From Gigaspora rosea (lineage: Eukaryota > Glomeromycota > Glomeromycetes > Diversisporales > Gigasporaceae), in contig QKWP01000501.1 of NCBI GenBank assembly GCA_003550325.1, positions 142,610-206,609 on the forward strand: 64,000 bases of DNA, in the 5' to 3' direction. Within the stretch, counting starts at the first letter, position 1. The number at the start of each line of letters is the position of its first letter. A program made the position numbers and the translations under genes. Below the pieces are notes generated by a model. It worked only from the letters and a program-made list of their open reading frames with translations. It was not told the DNA's origin and ran no database searches. Below are positions 49,994-62,035 of the stretch, in pieces.

Positions 49994-51711
49994 GGCCGGC
50001 GCAAAAAGATTGATATCTCAAATATTAGTTAATAAAATTTTTTTAAAAAAATATTTTCAAATTTTTTTATATATTTTGAAACTTCATACAATAGGAAATA
50101 TTTTAATATAAATTTTATTAAAAATTTATTAGTCAAATTCGTCGTCACTAACTAAAATAATTTTGTCATCTAATTCGTCATCTATTAAAAGCACATGATC
50201 TTCCGATTTCTCATAATCCTTTGCAATAGCAACAGTTTTTTTCCACAAACCAGTAATAGCTTGTGAGTTTACCTTTTCTGCAAAAGCATAAAAAAGTTTA
50301 TTTCTAATTTCAAGAAGATTTTCATGTGGACCTGACCTTGCAACTTCATTTTTTACTAGAGACCAGATACCTTCGATAGGTTGAAGTTCGCAGTGATAAG
50401 GGGGAGTATAAAAAATTCTATGACCATAACGTTTGGCTATTTCTACACAAGCAAAAGGAACTTTTTCTTTATGTTTTTTTACAAGTTCTAAAAGTTCAGA
50501 TTTATATGCTTTTTCTGAAACAGAAATTTGCTTGGTTTCTAATCATTCGATAATTTCAGCTTTTTTTAATGATATTGTAAGAACCTTTTCATTTCGTCAC
50601 TTATGATATCTGGCCCGTCCATATAAAAATCTACTTCACTATATTTTTCTTTAACAGTTTCACAAAGTTTTTCAAATAGTGATTTGAAAATTTCAGAATT
50701 AAAATTGCCGTGATAGTCAACTTGATTGGGAGTAATATTCGAATTTTTTATAAAATCTGAATATCATTCCATTCATCTGCGTTGCGTCGCTTATGTCCTT
50801 TATTTGATGGTTCTTGAATTTTTGGATCCCATAGATAAACTGAATTTGGAACTAATTCACCTTCTAATTTATTAGTATTACAGTTCCGAAAGACAATAAT
50901 AGCACCAAAAATTATAATTAATGGTCTATGTCCTAATTCTAAAATGACAACTTTGTGAGGAACCCAGGTTTTATTTGTGGTGTGATGAAGATGACAATAT
51001 GACTTATCTAAAAATACTTCATGACGATTAGGTACAACATTATTTCCTTGTAAATTTGATAGTCTATTTCAAAGATATTGATAACGAAATGCAACATTAT
51101 TGGGAGATTCATGTAAAATATTTCTTCTTTCTCCCTTACCAAAATAATACTCCAAATTATGTAGCAAACGAAGGAGTTGCCACTTAGAAACCTCATGTCC
51201 TTCCATAAGAAGGTATTGCTGTAACACTGTAGTAGACAAAGGTTGTCCTGCTTTATTTGATTCCATAACTTTTTCATGAATAATCATGATAAGATTAGAA
51301 TTAGGTTGAATTTCTGGTCGACCAAGAATTTTGTTTGGCCTAAAAGTTTCGTCACTGCTTTGGTTCCATTCTTGGATAACCCGCCCAACTGTACTTTCTA
51401 AAATGCCAATACCAGGGCTATATGCTTGCGTAGTGAAAGCTTTTGATTATACTTATTGGCGGCAGTAGATTCAGAAAAGTATTTGTGAGCACTAACTATC
51501 ATTTTTTTTTCATTGTCTGTTAACGGAGCACCACTTTGCTTATCGTTCAACAATGACATTGTAAATCGGGTTAAGTTGTACAATATGTTAGGTAAGGTAT
51601 TCAAGTATTTATATAAAAAAATTGAGTACTAATTTATTTGATAAAACTAAACTTTATTAAGAAGTGATTGACGCCCACTATATTTGAGGTATCAATCTTA
51701 TTGCACCGGCC
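49994..51711 (-). mobile_element. DDE DNA transposon with 32-bp inverted ends
   Basis: Ends GGCCGGCGCAAAAAGATTG and complement of GGCCGGTGCAATAAGATTG, continuing as TCTCAAATAT, enclose a broken transposase gene on the minus strand. Length 1718 bp is right for a single-gene cut-and-paste element. A TA lies next to each end region (left ...ATTATA, right CCATATT), but a clean duplication could not be fixed. Confidence 0.82.
50129..51559 (-). pseudogene. IS630/Tc1-type DDE transposase, broken
   Basis: Starts at an ATG at 51559 (MSLLNDKQSG) with a helix-turn-helix region, then a middle segment starting near 51420, then the DDE core: FLDKSYCHLHH for the first Asp, FYMDGP for the second, and CELQPIEGIWSLVKNE for the Glu. 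The C-terminus is acidic and ends DDEFD at 50131. Breaks: a frameshift near 51415, a TGA at about 51069 after RYQYL, a frameshift near 50755 and further ones near 50600-50545. The ELxPIE motif and order are those of the IS630-Tc1-mariner group. Not functional. Confidence 0.87.
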
Positions 51712-52959
51712 CATATTTTCATTCATTTATTTTATTGAATATAGATTGAATTATCATAAGCTATTTAAAGATCTAAACTGAATTCACTTTCAAGGCATGT
51801 TCAAACCCAATTATTGCTTAGAAGCTTTTTTTACATATTTTAATATAGTCTTTTAATAATGGCTAAATAGTATTTAAATTTTATTTAGAACATATAAAAA
51901 GCTAATTTTTATTTTATTTTAAATATTATCTTAATAATTGATTATTAAATATTGATAGAATATTGATATAAAATATAATTTTAATTATACTAGAGAACAG
52001 GGACTATTGATGTTTGGAGCCTAATATTTAGATTTTAATTTTATAGCTTTCTTTAAAAAATTTATAAAATATACCATATTGATATATCATTTAAAATAAC
52101 AAGCCTACAATAAGGCACTCTTCCTAATGATCACTTGTACCAGATTTTCCTACATATGAAAAACAAAAAATTTGCTAAAGCTATATGAAGAAGGAATACA
52201 AAGTAATAGTTTTTATAAAGGTTAACCAAGGGTTTCTGGTCTATCACCTTTGGGGACTTCTATATATATTTGGCATACAAACCAAAAGCATTAGTATACA
52301 AGATAACTAGCAGAAGGTAGTGCTCTTGTATACAAATTTTGAAAAAAGAAGTCTTTCATTAACAAAGTTTTTTGTATAGGGCTTAACAGAGAACAGCAAC
52401 TGAGATTTTCACTATACTCCTTGGAAAATTTAAAGAACATAAACAAAACTCCACTACCAAATTCTTGCTTTTTTCTCAAATTTTTTTAGGTAATATTTTT
52501 GACGATGTAAAAGTGGAAAATTCAGCTTAGGCCTAGGACTGATGTTGATTATTTGAAGAATCTTCTAGAAAATTTTTGCAGAGCTAACTTTACTCTGAAA
52601 ATGATATTAAATATAATATGAACTAAATTTAGAGTAGAGCTAGATTTAAGAGTATTATGTAATTTTTAAAGTATTAGCTTAGTTTTTTTTTTTATCAATT
52701 TTACTTTCTTTTTTTTTGTCTTTTCTATCTTTTCTCTTTTTTAGTTGTTTGTTATTGGTTTACATTTAGGTGTTGTAGAATTTTCCCTCTTTCCTTTATA
52801 TCACTTTTTTTCTTATATTACTTGCTGTTCTTTGTGATATAGATTTGAATACTTCTTATCCTAGAGGCTAGGTAAGGCAGATTAAGAAAAAGTTAGTAAT
52901 TTTGATAGGTTAAACATCTGCATTACCTATATAGTCAGTTCAGACACCCGGGTCTCTTT
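51712..52959. other. AT-rich DNA, no gene
   Basis: No supported coding region. A T-rich, CT-containing tract at 52690-52830 resembles the one at 1540-1720 in composition only. Confidence 0.4.
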
Positions 52960-53150
52960 TCGTAAGAAGTTATATTAGTTTTATATTGGAATAGATGTAA
53001 TTTCTATAGTAATTTACTGTAAAGAATTTTATTTTACTATATTTACTCACTATAGTAATACAAGTAATTTAGATATGGTTATTAGTTTTGTATTAGAATA
53101 AATATAATTTTTACTATAAAAACTCTTACTAACTATTGTAATAATAACCT
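52960..53150. repeat. About 100-bp satellite, first block
   Basis: Two units with the signature ATTTCTATAGTAATTTACTGTA and ATACAAGTAATTTAGATATGGTTAT. Same unit as the larger blocks after 53930. Confidence 0.7.
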
Positions 53151-53929
53151 GCAGGTTGTTAGTATAAGTGGTTATGCTAGTATTATGCTCCCAGGTCGCC
53201 AAATGTAAGGTTACCAGTTTAAGCCCTATTAGCAGACAAGAAAAACTATATGAGATCATGAGATGGACAAACTGTACCAGGATGCTAGGACTGTGATCAG
53301 AAGAATTTAACCACATTTGTATAATTTCCGGTTAAAATCCGATCTGGGCTAATCGATGAGCCACAAGATATGATTGATAGTCTTGTGGTACTGCATTTCC
53401 GGTTGTAGGCAGAACATTAATACCAATAGGATAAGGAATAGTGAGTTATCCTTCCTAAATAGAAGTCAACAGAACTAGTGATCTCTCGCCTTGGGCAGGT
53501 AATGCTATCGAGATTGTTGTTAAGAATCGTAGCCGGATACTTGGAACTGGGATACCATGAAAATGAGGGACCCAGGACAGTGAGGGGTTTAAGGTAGTAT
53601 CTAACCCCAAGTGTTGGCCAAGGTCATAGTGTAAAATGAACTTGTATTTAGCCAAAAAATATAGCAGGAGTATACATGAGAATAAAATTGTTTCAGGTTC
53701 TAAAACCCAAAATTAAAATTTGAAGATGAAATTGTTTTTGACCTATTTTACTTGAAAGACGAAATTATTTGATATTTTTTTTGAATAGACGAAATTATAA
53801 GGAACATATCTATATAAATTTTATTTGTTCTTTCTTATAAAAAATTTTAATTTTCTTTAATGAAGACGAAATAGGCCTTTTTCAAAAATCAATTTCGGTG
53901 GCATCACTAAGCAGGTGAGAAAAAAAATA
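53151..53929. other. GC-richer insert in the satellite
   Basis: 53190-53660 is clearly richer in GC than its surroundings and contains no long frame. It interrupts the satellite and is probably a mobile-element remnant. An LTR-like start (TGTAAGGTTACCAG, about 53206) was considered but no partner copy is in the window. Confidence 0.4.
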
Positions 53930-55064
53930 ACTATTGTAATAATACAAGTAATTTAGATATAGTTATATTTAGTTGTATATTGGTAATTTACTATAAAATT
54001 TTTACAAACTATTGTAATAATACAAGTAATTTAGATATGGCTATGTTAATTTTGCATTGGAATAAATATAATTTCTATAGTGATTGGTAGTGATTGCGAT
54101 AAAAAATTCTGTTTTATTATACTTATTTGCTATTAAAATACAAGTGATTTAGATATAGTTATATATCATAGTTATGTATTGAAATAAATATGATTTCTAT
54201 AGTGATTTACAGTAAAAAATTCTGGTTTACTATACTTACTTGCTATAGCTATACAAGTAATTTAAACATGGTTATATTAGTTTTGAATTGGAATAATCAT
54301 AATTTCTATTAGTAATAGCAATTTGACAAAATTAATGGATTAAATGTTATAAAAATATGTTATTTTTGTTATAAAAAATATTATTGATATGATTTTATTA
54401 TGTTTTTATAAAATTTACATGTTATAAAGAAGTCATATTTGACATTTTGCCTTCAATGATTTCTATAGTAATTTACTGTAAAAATGCTATTTTACTGCAC
54501 TTACTTGCTAAAATAATTTAGATATAGTTATATTAGTTTTGTATTAAAATAAAAATGATTAATATAGTAATTTACTATAAAAAATTCTGTTTTACTGTAC
54601 TTACTTGCTATAGTGATACAATTAATTTAAATATAGTTATGTTGAAATAAACATGATTTCTATAGTGATTTGCTATAAAAATTCTGTTTCACTGTACTCA
54701 TTAACTATTGTTGTAATACAAGTGATTAGATATAGAATAAATATAATTTCTATTGCGATTTACTATAAAAAATTTTTAGAAACTATTGTAGCAATACAAG
54801 TAATTTAAATATGGTTATATTAGTTTTGTATTGAAATAATATGATTTCTATAGTAATTTACTGTAAAAAATTTTTACTAACTATTGTAGTAATATAAGTA
54901 ATTTAGATAGTTATATTAGGTTTGTATTGGAATGACTGTGATTTTTATAGTGTTTTACTATAAAAAATTCTGGTTTACTGTACTTACTAACTATTGTGGT
55001 GATACAAGTAACATAAATATAGTTATATTGGTTTTGTATATGATATCTATTGTGATTTACTATA
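53930..55064. repeat. About 100-bp satellite, main block
   Basis: About ten to eleven diverged units, 91-121 bp apart, with the consensus pieces GATTTCTATAGTGATTTACTATAAAAAATTCT, TTTTACTGTACTTACT, ATACAAGTAATTTAGATATAGTTATATTAGTTTTGTATTG. A short AT-rich insert lies at about 54310-54455. No coding content. Confidence 0.8.
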
Positions 55065-55500
55065 GATCAGGGAAGTATAAAGGCCAAATTTGGACAAGAT
55101 GCTATAAAATATCTACTTTTATATATAAATGAGTACCAAATTTGATAAAGGGCAATATAAAACATCTAATTTTTATATAAATATGCTAAATTTAAGATTA
55201 TATAAGGTTAATTTTGATTGGTTAATGCCACATGATTAAGAAATAATTAATTTTGATTGGTTAACTTATGTGATATCTAGAAATTAATACACTAAATTTT
55301 TAGATTATATATAAAATAGACAATATTCAAACTATTATAACTTTTTATAAAACAATAATCAAAAAAAATCCTTTTTCAAAAATATAGTTTAGGTTACAAA
55401 CTATCAATTTGAAAGAGGTTTTTTGATTTAATAATTTTTTATTAAGTTATACTATTTTTAAATTACCAATTAAAATTGAATGTTTTATGCTGTCCTATAC
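55065..55500. repeat. Dispersed repeat inserted in the satellite (with 49330-49700)
   Basis: Second copy of the repeat at 49330, in the same orientation. It contains a small internal duplication of TTAATTTTGATTGGTTAA. It separates two satellite blocks. Confidence 0.6.
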
Positions 55501-56085
55501 TGTATAAAAAATTTTTACAAACTATTGTAGTAATACAAGTGATTTAGATTAGTTTTGTATTAGAATAAACTTAATAATTTGGATATAGTTATATTAGTTT
55601 TGTATTGAAATAAATATGATTTCTATAGCGATTTGCTATAAAACATTTTTAGACTATTGCGATAATCAAGCAATTTAGAAGATTAGTTTTGTATTGGAAT
55701 AAATATGATTTCTATAGTGATTTACTATAAAAAATTCTTATCTACTATTGTGATGATACAAGTAATTTAAATATAGTTATATTAGTTTTGTATCAAAATG
55801 AATATGATTTCAATAGTGATTTACTATAAAAAATTTTGGTTTACTACTTGCTATAGTGATACAAGCAATTTAGATATAGTTATATTAGTTTTGTGTTAGA
55901 ATAAACATGATTTCTATAGTGATTTACTGTAAAAATTCTGTTTTACTATACTTTTTCACTATATTAATACGAGTAATTTAGATCTAGTTATATTAGTTGT
56001 TTATTCTTACAGACTATTGTAGTGATACAAGTATTTAAAGTCATGTTAGTTATAGTGATTGACTATAAAAATTCTGTTACTTTAC
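55501..56085. repeat. About 100-bp satellite, last block
   Basis: Five to six units as in the main block, the last one shortened. Confidence 0.75.
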
Positions 56086-56397
56086 TTAGGAAAGTGCCAT
56101 TTATTATATAATTTATTTTTATTATAAGATTATACTCTCTCCTCTTTTGTAATCAAATTAGCAGCCAATAATAATTTTTATATATAATATATAGATCAGT
56201 GTTGTTAAAAGACCGGTCTAGTGAAATCACTGGAACTGGAAGGGTTACTGGAACTAACTAGATGTAACTGGAACATATATAGGTTCCAGTGATAAGTTGT
56301 CACTAGACCCTTCCAGACATATTTTTTTACTACTGGATGGAAGTTTCAGTGAGGTCCAGTGAAATCCAGTAGGGTCCAGTGGATTCAGCAAGTCAAA

Positions 56398-57329
56398 AAA
56401 ATTTTCTTTTGCAGTAAATAAACTATTAAGTTTTTTAAGTCAACTTTATTAATTTTATACCAACGCAAAATTATATACATAAACATTGTAGCTGCTGATT
56501 AAATTAATGTTTTTAATTGAATATGAGCTAAATAGTTTCAGAATCACCTTTAAGTTAGTTCAAAATTCTTTACCGATTTGAGTGAATTTAGAATTTTAGT
56601 TCAATATAAGTAATAAAAAAATTATTAAATTCATTAAAGTCTGCTTGATACGTAAGTATCAAGGCAGATTTTGTTTTGAATCAATTTAGACTTGATCATG
56701 TGACAGATTTTTATGTCATATATTCGATCAATTGATTGATCAATGATCAATCAAAGGAATATAAGTATAAGAGTAAGGTACAGTACTGTTTAAGAGTAGG
56801 TGAACATAGATCAATTTTCATATGATCTATGTAGTATTATAAGATTTTATATAGAAATTAAACACATGCCCCTGATAAAACTTTTTAGAAATGTGACCAA
56901 TTTTAACAAAAATTTGGTATCATGTAGAATGAGCCCTTATTTTCATAATCGTGAAATTCTAGAACTCATAATATTTGAAAAAATCCACCTTCATATATTG
57001 ATAAAAAAAACTTAGATAGGCCTAAATTTACTTAGGTAGCACAAAAATTGCTAATTCTGATTGTTCAGATCACATTGTTTACAATCCTGATTGGTCAATC
57101 ACATGATTTAATATGATTACATGATTACTATTAGAAATGATCTACATTCACCCTATCCTTAAGTGAATTAATAAGTAAGTATAAGGTAATCATTGTATAA
57201 TTGTTCAAAGTATATTTCAGTATTGTTGAGGTTCATGAGTAAGATAGACTTTTTTCTTCTGTGAACCTGATTTTAGTTCTGGTTACATTGACCCTTCCAC
57301 CCTACTTAGCAGGTTTTTCAAAGTGGCCT
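56398..57329. other. Internal part of the hAT-like element, LTR-like
   Basis: Contains sequence with the look of an LTR promoter region (GATCATGTGACAGATTTT, a run of GATCAATTGATTGATCAATGATC self-complementary motifs, AAGGTACAGTACTG) but no direct repeat partner. The GATCAATTGATTGATC block at 56730-56752 can form a hairpin. No gene. Confidence 0.35.
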
Positions 57330-57337
57330 GTCAGGAC

Positions 57338-58362
57338 CAGTGTTAGAAATCTGTTTTGAAATTTATGTTCTCATGAGAACATAATTATTTAATTTAATGT
57401 TCTCAAAAATTTTTTTATGTTCTCAAATAGAAAAAAATTTTTCTCTCTTTCTCTTGCTTTCTTTTTTTTCTTCTCTCTCTCTTTTTATTTTTCTTCTCTT
57501 TCTCTTTTTGTTCACACTCATACACTCTTTCTCATATTCATTTTCTTATTCTTATTCTCTCTTTAAACTTATACTTTTATACTTCTTTTAGTTATTTTAA
57601 TTTTTATCTTAATTAATATATTTAAAAATTATTAATAATAATAAAAAATATAATTTATTTAACTAAAATATATAACGTGAGCTAAGTTATTTATAAAAAT
57701 AAAACTTTGACTTTATATATTTTTTAGAAACCAATTTACTATTTAAGGCTTTTTATATAATGTTGGAGATACTTTGGTTTAACCTAGCTTGTGTTTAGTT
57801 TTAAATAAGCTATTAACATTTTTTAAATATGATATTTAAATAAATAAATATATAATTCTTCTTTACTATAATAAATTTAATGAATTTATAGATTTAAAAC
57901 ATTTCTTAATATAAAAGTTTAAAACATAAAACAAAATTTAAATTCATAATAACTAAAGATTTGTTAAATAATTTTCTTGTAATAATTTACATTATCATTA
58001 TAGTAATTTTAACTCTTTGAAAATTTATATTAAATATTAATATAATTAATTATATCATAGTAAAAAAGGTATATTATATAACAAAGTTTATATTGCACCA
58101 ATAGATAAACCTATATTATCCAAAATTTTTCTGTAATTCAAGAACAACTAATTTGTTCTCTATTTAAACTAACTAATGATAAATATATATGAATTTAATT
58201 ATTTTAAATACTATATTAATAAAAATAATTTTTTATTATTATAGAGAACATATTTTTCAACTTGATGTTCTCAAAAAAAATTTAATAGAGAATATCTTAA
58301 ATTTTGTAAATTTAAAAGTAATGTTCTCATGAGAACATGAGAACATAGGATTTCCAACACTG
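57338..58362. mobile_element. hAT-like element, tandem copy 1
   Basis: 1025 bp, ends CAGTGTTAGAAATC and complement of CAGTGTTGGAAATC, followed inward by ATGTTCTCATGAGAACAT motifs. The 8-bp sequence GTCAGGAC lies at 57330-57337 and again at 58363-58370. No open frame with protein features; a CT-rich microsatellite lies at 57440-57560. Confidence 0.9.
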
Positions 58363-58370
58363 GTCAGGAC

Positions 58371-59429
58371 CAGTGTTGGAAATCTGTTTTGAAATTTATG
58401 TTCTCATGAGAACATATTTAATGAATTTAATGTTCTCAAAAATTTTTTTATGTTCTCAATTAGAAAAAAAAATTTTCTTTTACTCTCTCTTTCTCTTTCT
58501 CTCTTTCTTTCTCTTTCTCTCTTTCTTTCTCTTTCTCTCTTTCTTTCTCTTTCTCTCTTCTCTCTCTTTCTCTTTCCCTCTCTCTTTTTTCTCTCTCCCT
58601 CACTTTTTCTCATTCTTTCTCACTCTTTTTTATTCTTATTTTCTTTTTCTTATTCTCTTTCTCACAATTACACTTTTATACTTTTAGTTATTTTTTAATT
58701 TTTATTTTTAATTAATATATTTAAAAATTATTAATAAAAAATATAATTGATTTAACAAACTATATAAACAAAGCTAAGTTATTTATAATAATAAGATTAT
58801 AACTTTATATGTATATTTTTTAAAAAAATTAATATTTGAGGTTTTTTATATATTGTTGGGTATGTTATTGGTTTGGCTCAGCTTATATATTAAGTTTTTA
58901 AATAAGCTATTAACATCTCTCAAATGTTTAAATAAATAAGCAATATAATATACTATTCTTTTTTACTATAGTGAATTTATAGATAAAAAAATTAATAAAA
59001 AAAAAATTTTAAAATATAACACTAAAGTTTAAAATTATAATAATTAAAAATTTGTTTAAATAATTTTCTTATAAAAATTATCATCAAAGTGAGTTTAGCT
59101 CTCTAAAATTTATGATATTATATGTATATATAATAAGGACTATATTGCACCAAACTAGAAATGGATAAACCAATAAACTTTATTATCTAAAATTCTTATG
59201 ATTCAAAAACAATAAATTGTTCCCTATTTCAACTAACTAACAATTAAATATTTATAAGCTTAATTATTTTAAACTGCTATATTAATAAAAATGAATTTTA
59301 TTATTTTATATATTTACATAGAGAACATATTTTTCAAACTTAATGTTCTCAAAAAAAATTTAATAGAGAACATCTTAAATTTTGTAAATGTTCTCATGAG
59401 AACATGAGAATATAAGATTTCCAACACTG
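58371..59429. mobile_element. hAT-like element, tandem copy 2
   Basis: 1059 bp, ends CAGTGTTGGAAATC and complement, same orientation and about 80-85% similar to copy 1. It begins directly after the GTCAGGAC that ends copy 1 and is followed by a third GTCAGGAC (59430-59437). Shares the ATGTTCTCATGAGAACAT motif. Confidence 0.9.
58480..58645. repeat. CT-rich microsatellite
   Basis: TTTCTCTTTCTCTC units. The Arg/Lys/Glu-rich frame on the minus strand here is a translation of the microsatellite. Confidence 0.9.
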
Positions 59430-60029
59430 GTCAGGACAACAGTCATATAGAAGCAAGGGTCAGATGGCATATAATTTAGACGTTAGTTATTCATATAGAA
59501 GTAAATGCATTTTATGATCTGTCAGGACAATAGTTAGTTATACAAAATAATATAGCCTATGACCTGTTAGTACATCAGTCATAGAAAAAATTACATAATG
59601 CTAAAAAGCTACGTAGGTTGTTCGATAAGCAGGAGAATAACACCTATTTGTATTTTTATAGTATAACCCAGAAATAAGAGACAAAACAAAATAATTTTTA
59701 AGTTTTTTACTCCATTTCAAAAAACAAATATCACAATTTGGGCCCAATATTATCTCAAATATTTTTAATAATTTATTGCGCTAGTAGTAAATATTTTAAT
59801 AAATAAAATTTATATAATTAATTTTAAATCGCTCAATAATTAAATATGTGCTATATTGTATATTATCCTATAAATTGTGAGAAATGAACATATTGATCAA
59901 TATTGTTATACAAAAATCTTCGATATTAACTTTTTATATATTGGTTTCCTCTAGCCTTCTTAAACTAAAAATTTAACCTTTTAGTTTAAAATAGAAAAGT
60001 ATGAGGTGAAATGTTACATCTTCTTTTTG

Positions 60030-60225
60030 TAGCGGTCTAATGGTTAGCCCTGACTGCAAGTGATAGGCTTGTCCTATTGCATAGATTATTAGATAATTAG
60101 TTAGAAATTTTAAATATAGTATTTCTTTATATATTATCCTGATATAATTATAACTTACTATCCTATTTCTGTACTTGACATTAATAAATAATAATAATAA
60201 TAATAATAAAAAAATAAAAAAAAAC
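60030..60225 (+). repeat. tRNA-derived SINE-like element
   Basis: Begins GTAGCGGTCTAATGGTTAGC, close to the A-box of tRNA-Glu type genes (CGGTCTAATGG), followed by a hairpin ATAGGCTTGTCCTAT that looks like a T-arm. After about 110 bp of body it ends in an (AAT)n and A-rich tail (60180-60222). Short matching CTTTTT flanks are not convincing as a duplication. It lies inside the hAT-like element. Confidence 0.5.
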
Positions 60226-61330
60226 TTTTTATATAGTTTGATTTACATAGTATATCACACACTCTAATATTATGTGTATACAATAACCTTAATTTTTATT
60301 CGTATTTTGATTGGCTAAAATTATATTGGTTCCAGTGAAATAATCCCTTCCAGTAAAAACTTTACTGGAACCACTGTAACACTGGAATTATCTGGATGTC
60401 CAGTGAAGTTCCAGCTTCTAGTCAACAATACTGATATAGATGTAATAGACTGCTAACCCTCTTTCCCTCTCTTAAAATTATATAATAAACAGCACTTCCT
60501 TTACAGATTTATAATTGACATAAGCAGTAATCAAATTATTTACTTCTAAGCTTTTTAAACTACTACAATGCTAAAATTTACAAATGCATAACATACTAAA
60601 CCCTCAACTATTAATAAACCTTCTTTGCCTATAGATCATTTGGTATAATTTTTAATAATTTCTTCAAGTTAACAATTGATAAATTATACCTTTTTATTAT
60701 ATAATATTTTTTATCTCTATATTTTAAACCTATTTTATTATCTGGCTCAATTTCTAGTAATATAATTAAATTTTCAAATGCTTTATCATATTTGCCCATA
60801 ATAAAATATAATTTGTCTCAGTAGCTTAATTTGAATGCATTATTTGGTTCTTTTTCTAGTGATTTTGTTAATTTACTTGATTAAACTAAAAAGCATATTT
60901 TCATACCCACTTATAATAAAATAAGCCTTTTCTTGATATTCTACTATTAATGCATTCTTTGATTTTTTTATTAATATCTTCATTAGTCATTGCTGTCAAT
61001 TAAAATATATACAAACAAGATTAAACTTTAAATAAGCCAAAAACATTAAACTCTTGAAATAAATTTACCAGAATACTTATTGCTAAAGTTCACTTTTACT
61101 GACCTGCCTTGCAATCTAAACCCAACACAAGGACATAGGATGCCTTTAAAATTGCTGCATAAATAGCACACAATTCCTTAAAATATTTTATATTTATTAA
61201 ATTTCTGTCAATTCATTTTAAAAAATATAACTTTAATTCTAAATGTTGGTTACCTAGGTTAATTCTATTTGTAGTATAAAAACTATCTTATTTCTAAAAT
61301 TTAGATATCATCCAATTATATCACCAGTAT

Positions 61331-61497
61331 TAGAGATGGGCAAAATATAAATTTTCATTTTAGCATGCACATGCACATGCATATTTTGCATGCATGCATG
61401 CATGTTTTGACCAAAGTTATGATTTAATTTCTTAATGCTGGCCAGAATTAATTGCATGCATGCATGCATGCAGTCATGTGCATGGTGCCCATCTCTA
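61331..61497. mobile_element. hAT-like MITE with GCATGCATG motifs, inside the SPRY pseudogene
   Basis: 167 bp, ends TAGAGATGGGCAAAAT and complement of TAGAGATGGGCACCAT, flanked by a perfect ACCAGTAT duplication (61323-61330, 61498-61505). Subterminal CATGCATGCATGCATG runs occur on both sides. Removing the element and one duplication restores continuity of the SPRY fragments except for a 1-nt shift. Confidence 0.93.
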
Positions 61498-61809
61498 ACC
61501 AGTATATATGCTCTCCATATGGCCCACCACTTCCTGAATAAAAAGAATATCCATCGTCACCATGATAACCACACCCCCATGATTCATTTTTCTTGTTTTC
61601 CTGTCCTAAAATGATATAGAGGTTAATCTATAATAATAATAAAAATTTGCTATTACCAAGCATGAGCATATTATTTATATAATTTGAATTGTCTATTTTT
61701 TTATTGCTTTGCTTTGTACAATATCCCAATTCCAATCATTCTATTAAGAAAATAGAATTAAAAGATTATAAAAAAAATCATAACAAAGGTGATGTTTATA
61801 AACATTATT

Positions 61810-62035
61810 GTCACATACCATAATGAAATCGGATTAAAATGAAATGTGGGATTCTATTTAACCATCTAAAACCCATTTATACAGTACTTGTTTAATATAA
61901 ACTCTACTCTAAAACTAACATTTAACCTTAACTTTTAACCCTAAAAAATGCTCCCCAAAATTTTTATTTTTCGGCAGCCTGTCAATTTTTTTATACTATA
62001 CATATTTCATTTTAATCTGTCACAAGTATTAATGA
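61810..62035. repeat. Insert between SPRY fragments, inverted-end remnant
   Basis: The ends share GATTAAAATGAAAT in inverted orientation (about 61834 and 62008) and the middle contains CTAACATTTAACCTTAACTTTTAACC-like C/T-poor repeats. It probably represents a worn MITE in an intron or coding part of the pseudogene. No duplication found. Confidence 0.35.

Larger units (their letters stand above)
56197..60433. mobile_element. 4.2 kb non-autonomous hAT-like element
   Basis: Ends CAGTGTTGTTAAAAGACC and complement of CAGTATTGTTGACTAGAAG, with a perfect 8-bp duplication ATATAGAT (56189-56196, 60434-60441). Both subterminal zones (56220-56400, 60325-60430) are packed with TCCAGTGRA / TTCCAGT motifs in both orientations, likely transposase binding sites. 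The inside has no transposase; it holds LTR-like fragments (56640-57330), two tandem hAT-like elements and a SINE-like insert. Confidence 0.85.

Noticed and set aside
53206..53660. Solo LTR
   Set aside because: TGTAAGG start and GC-richer body are suggestive, but there is no partner copy, no clear end and no target duplication.
58404..58613. Arg/Lys/Glu-rich 69-residue frame on the minus strand
   Set aside because: It is the translation of a CT microsatellite inside a hAT-like element.
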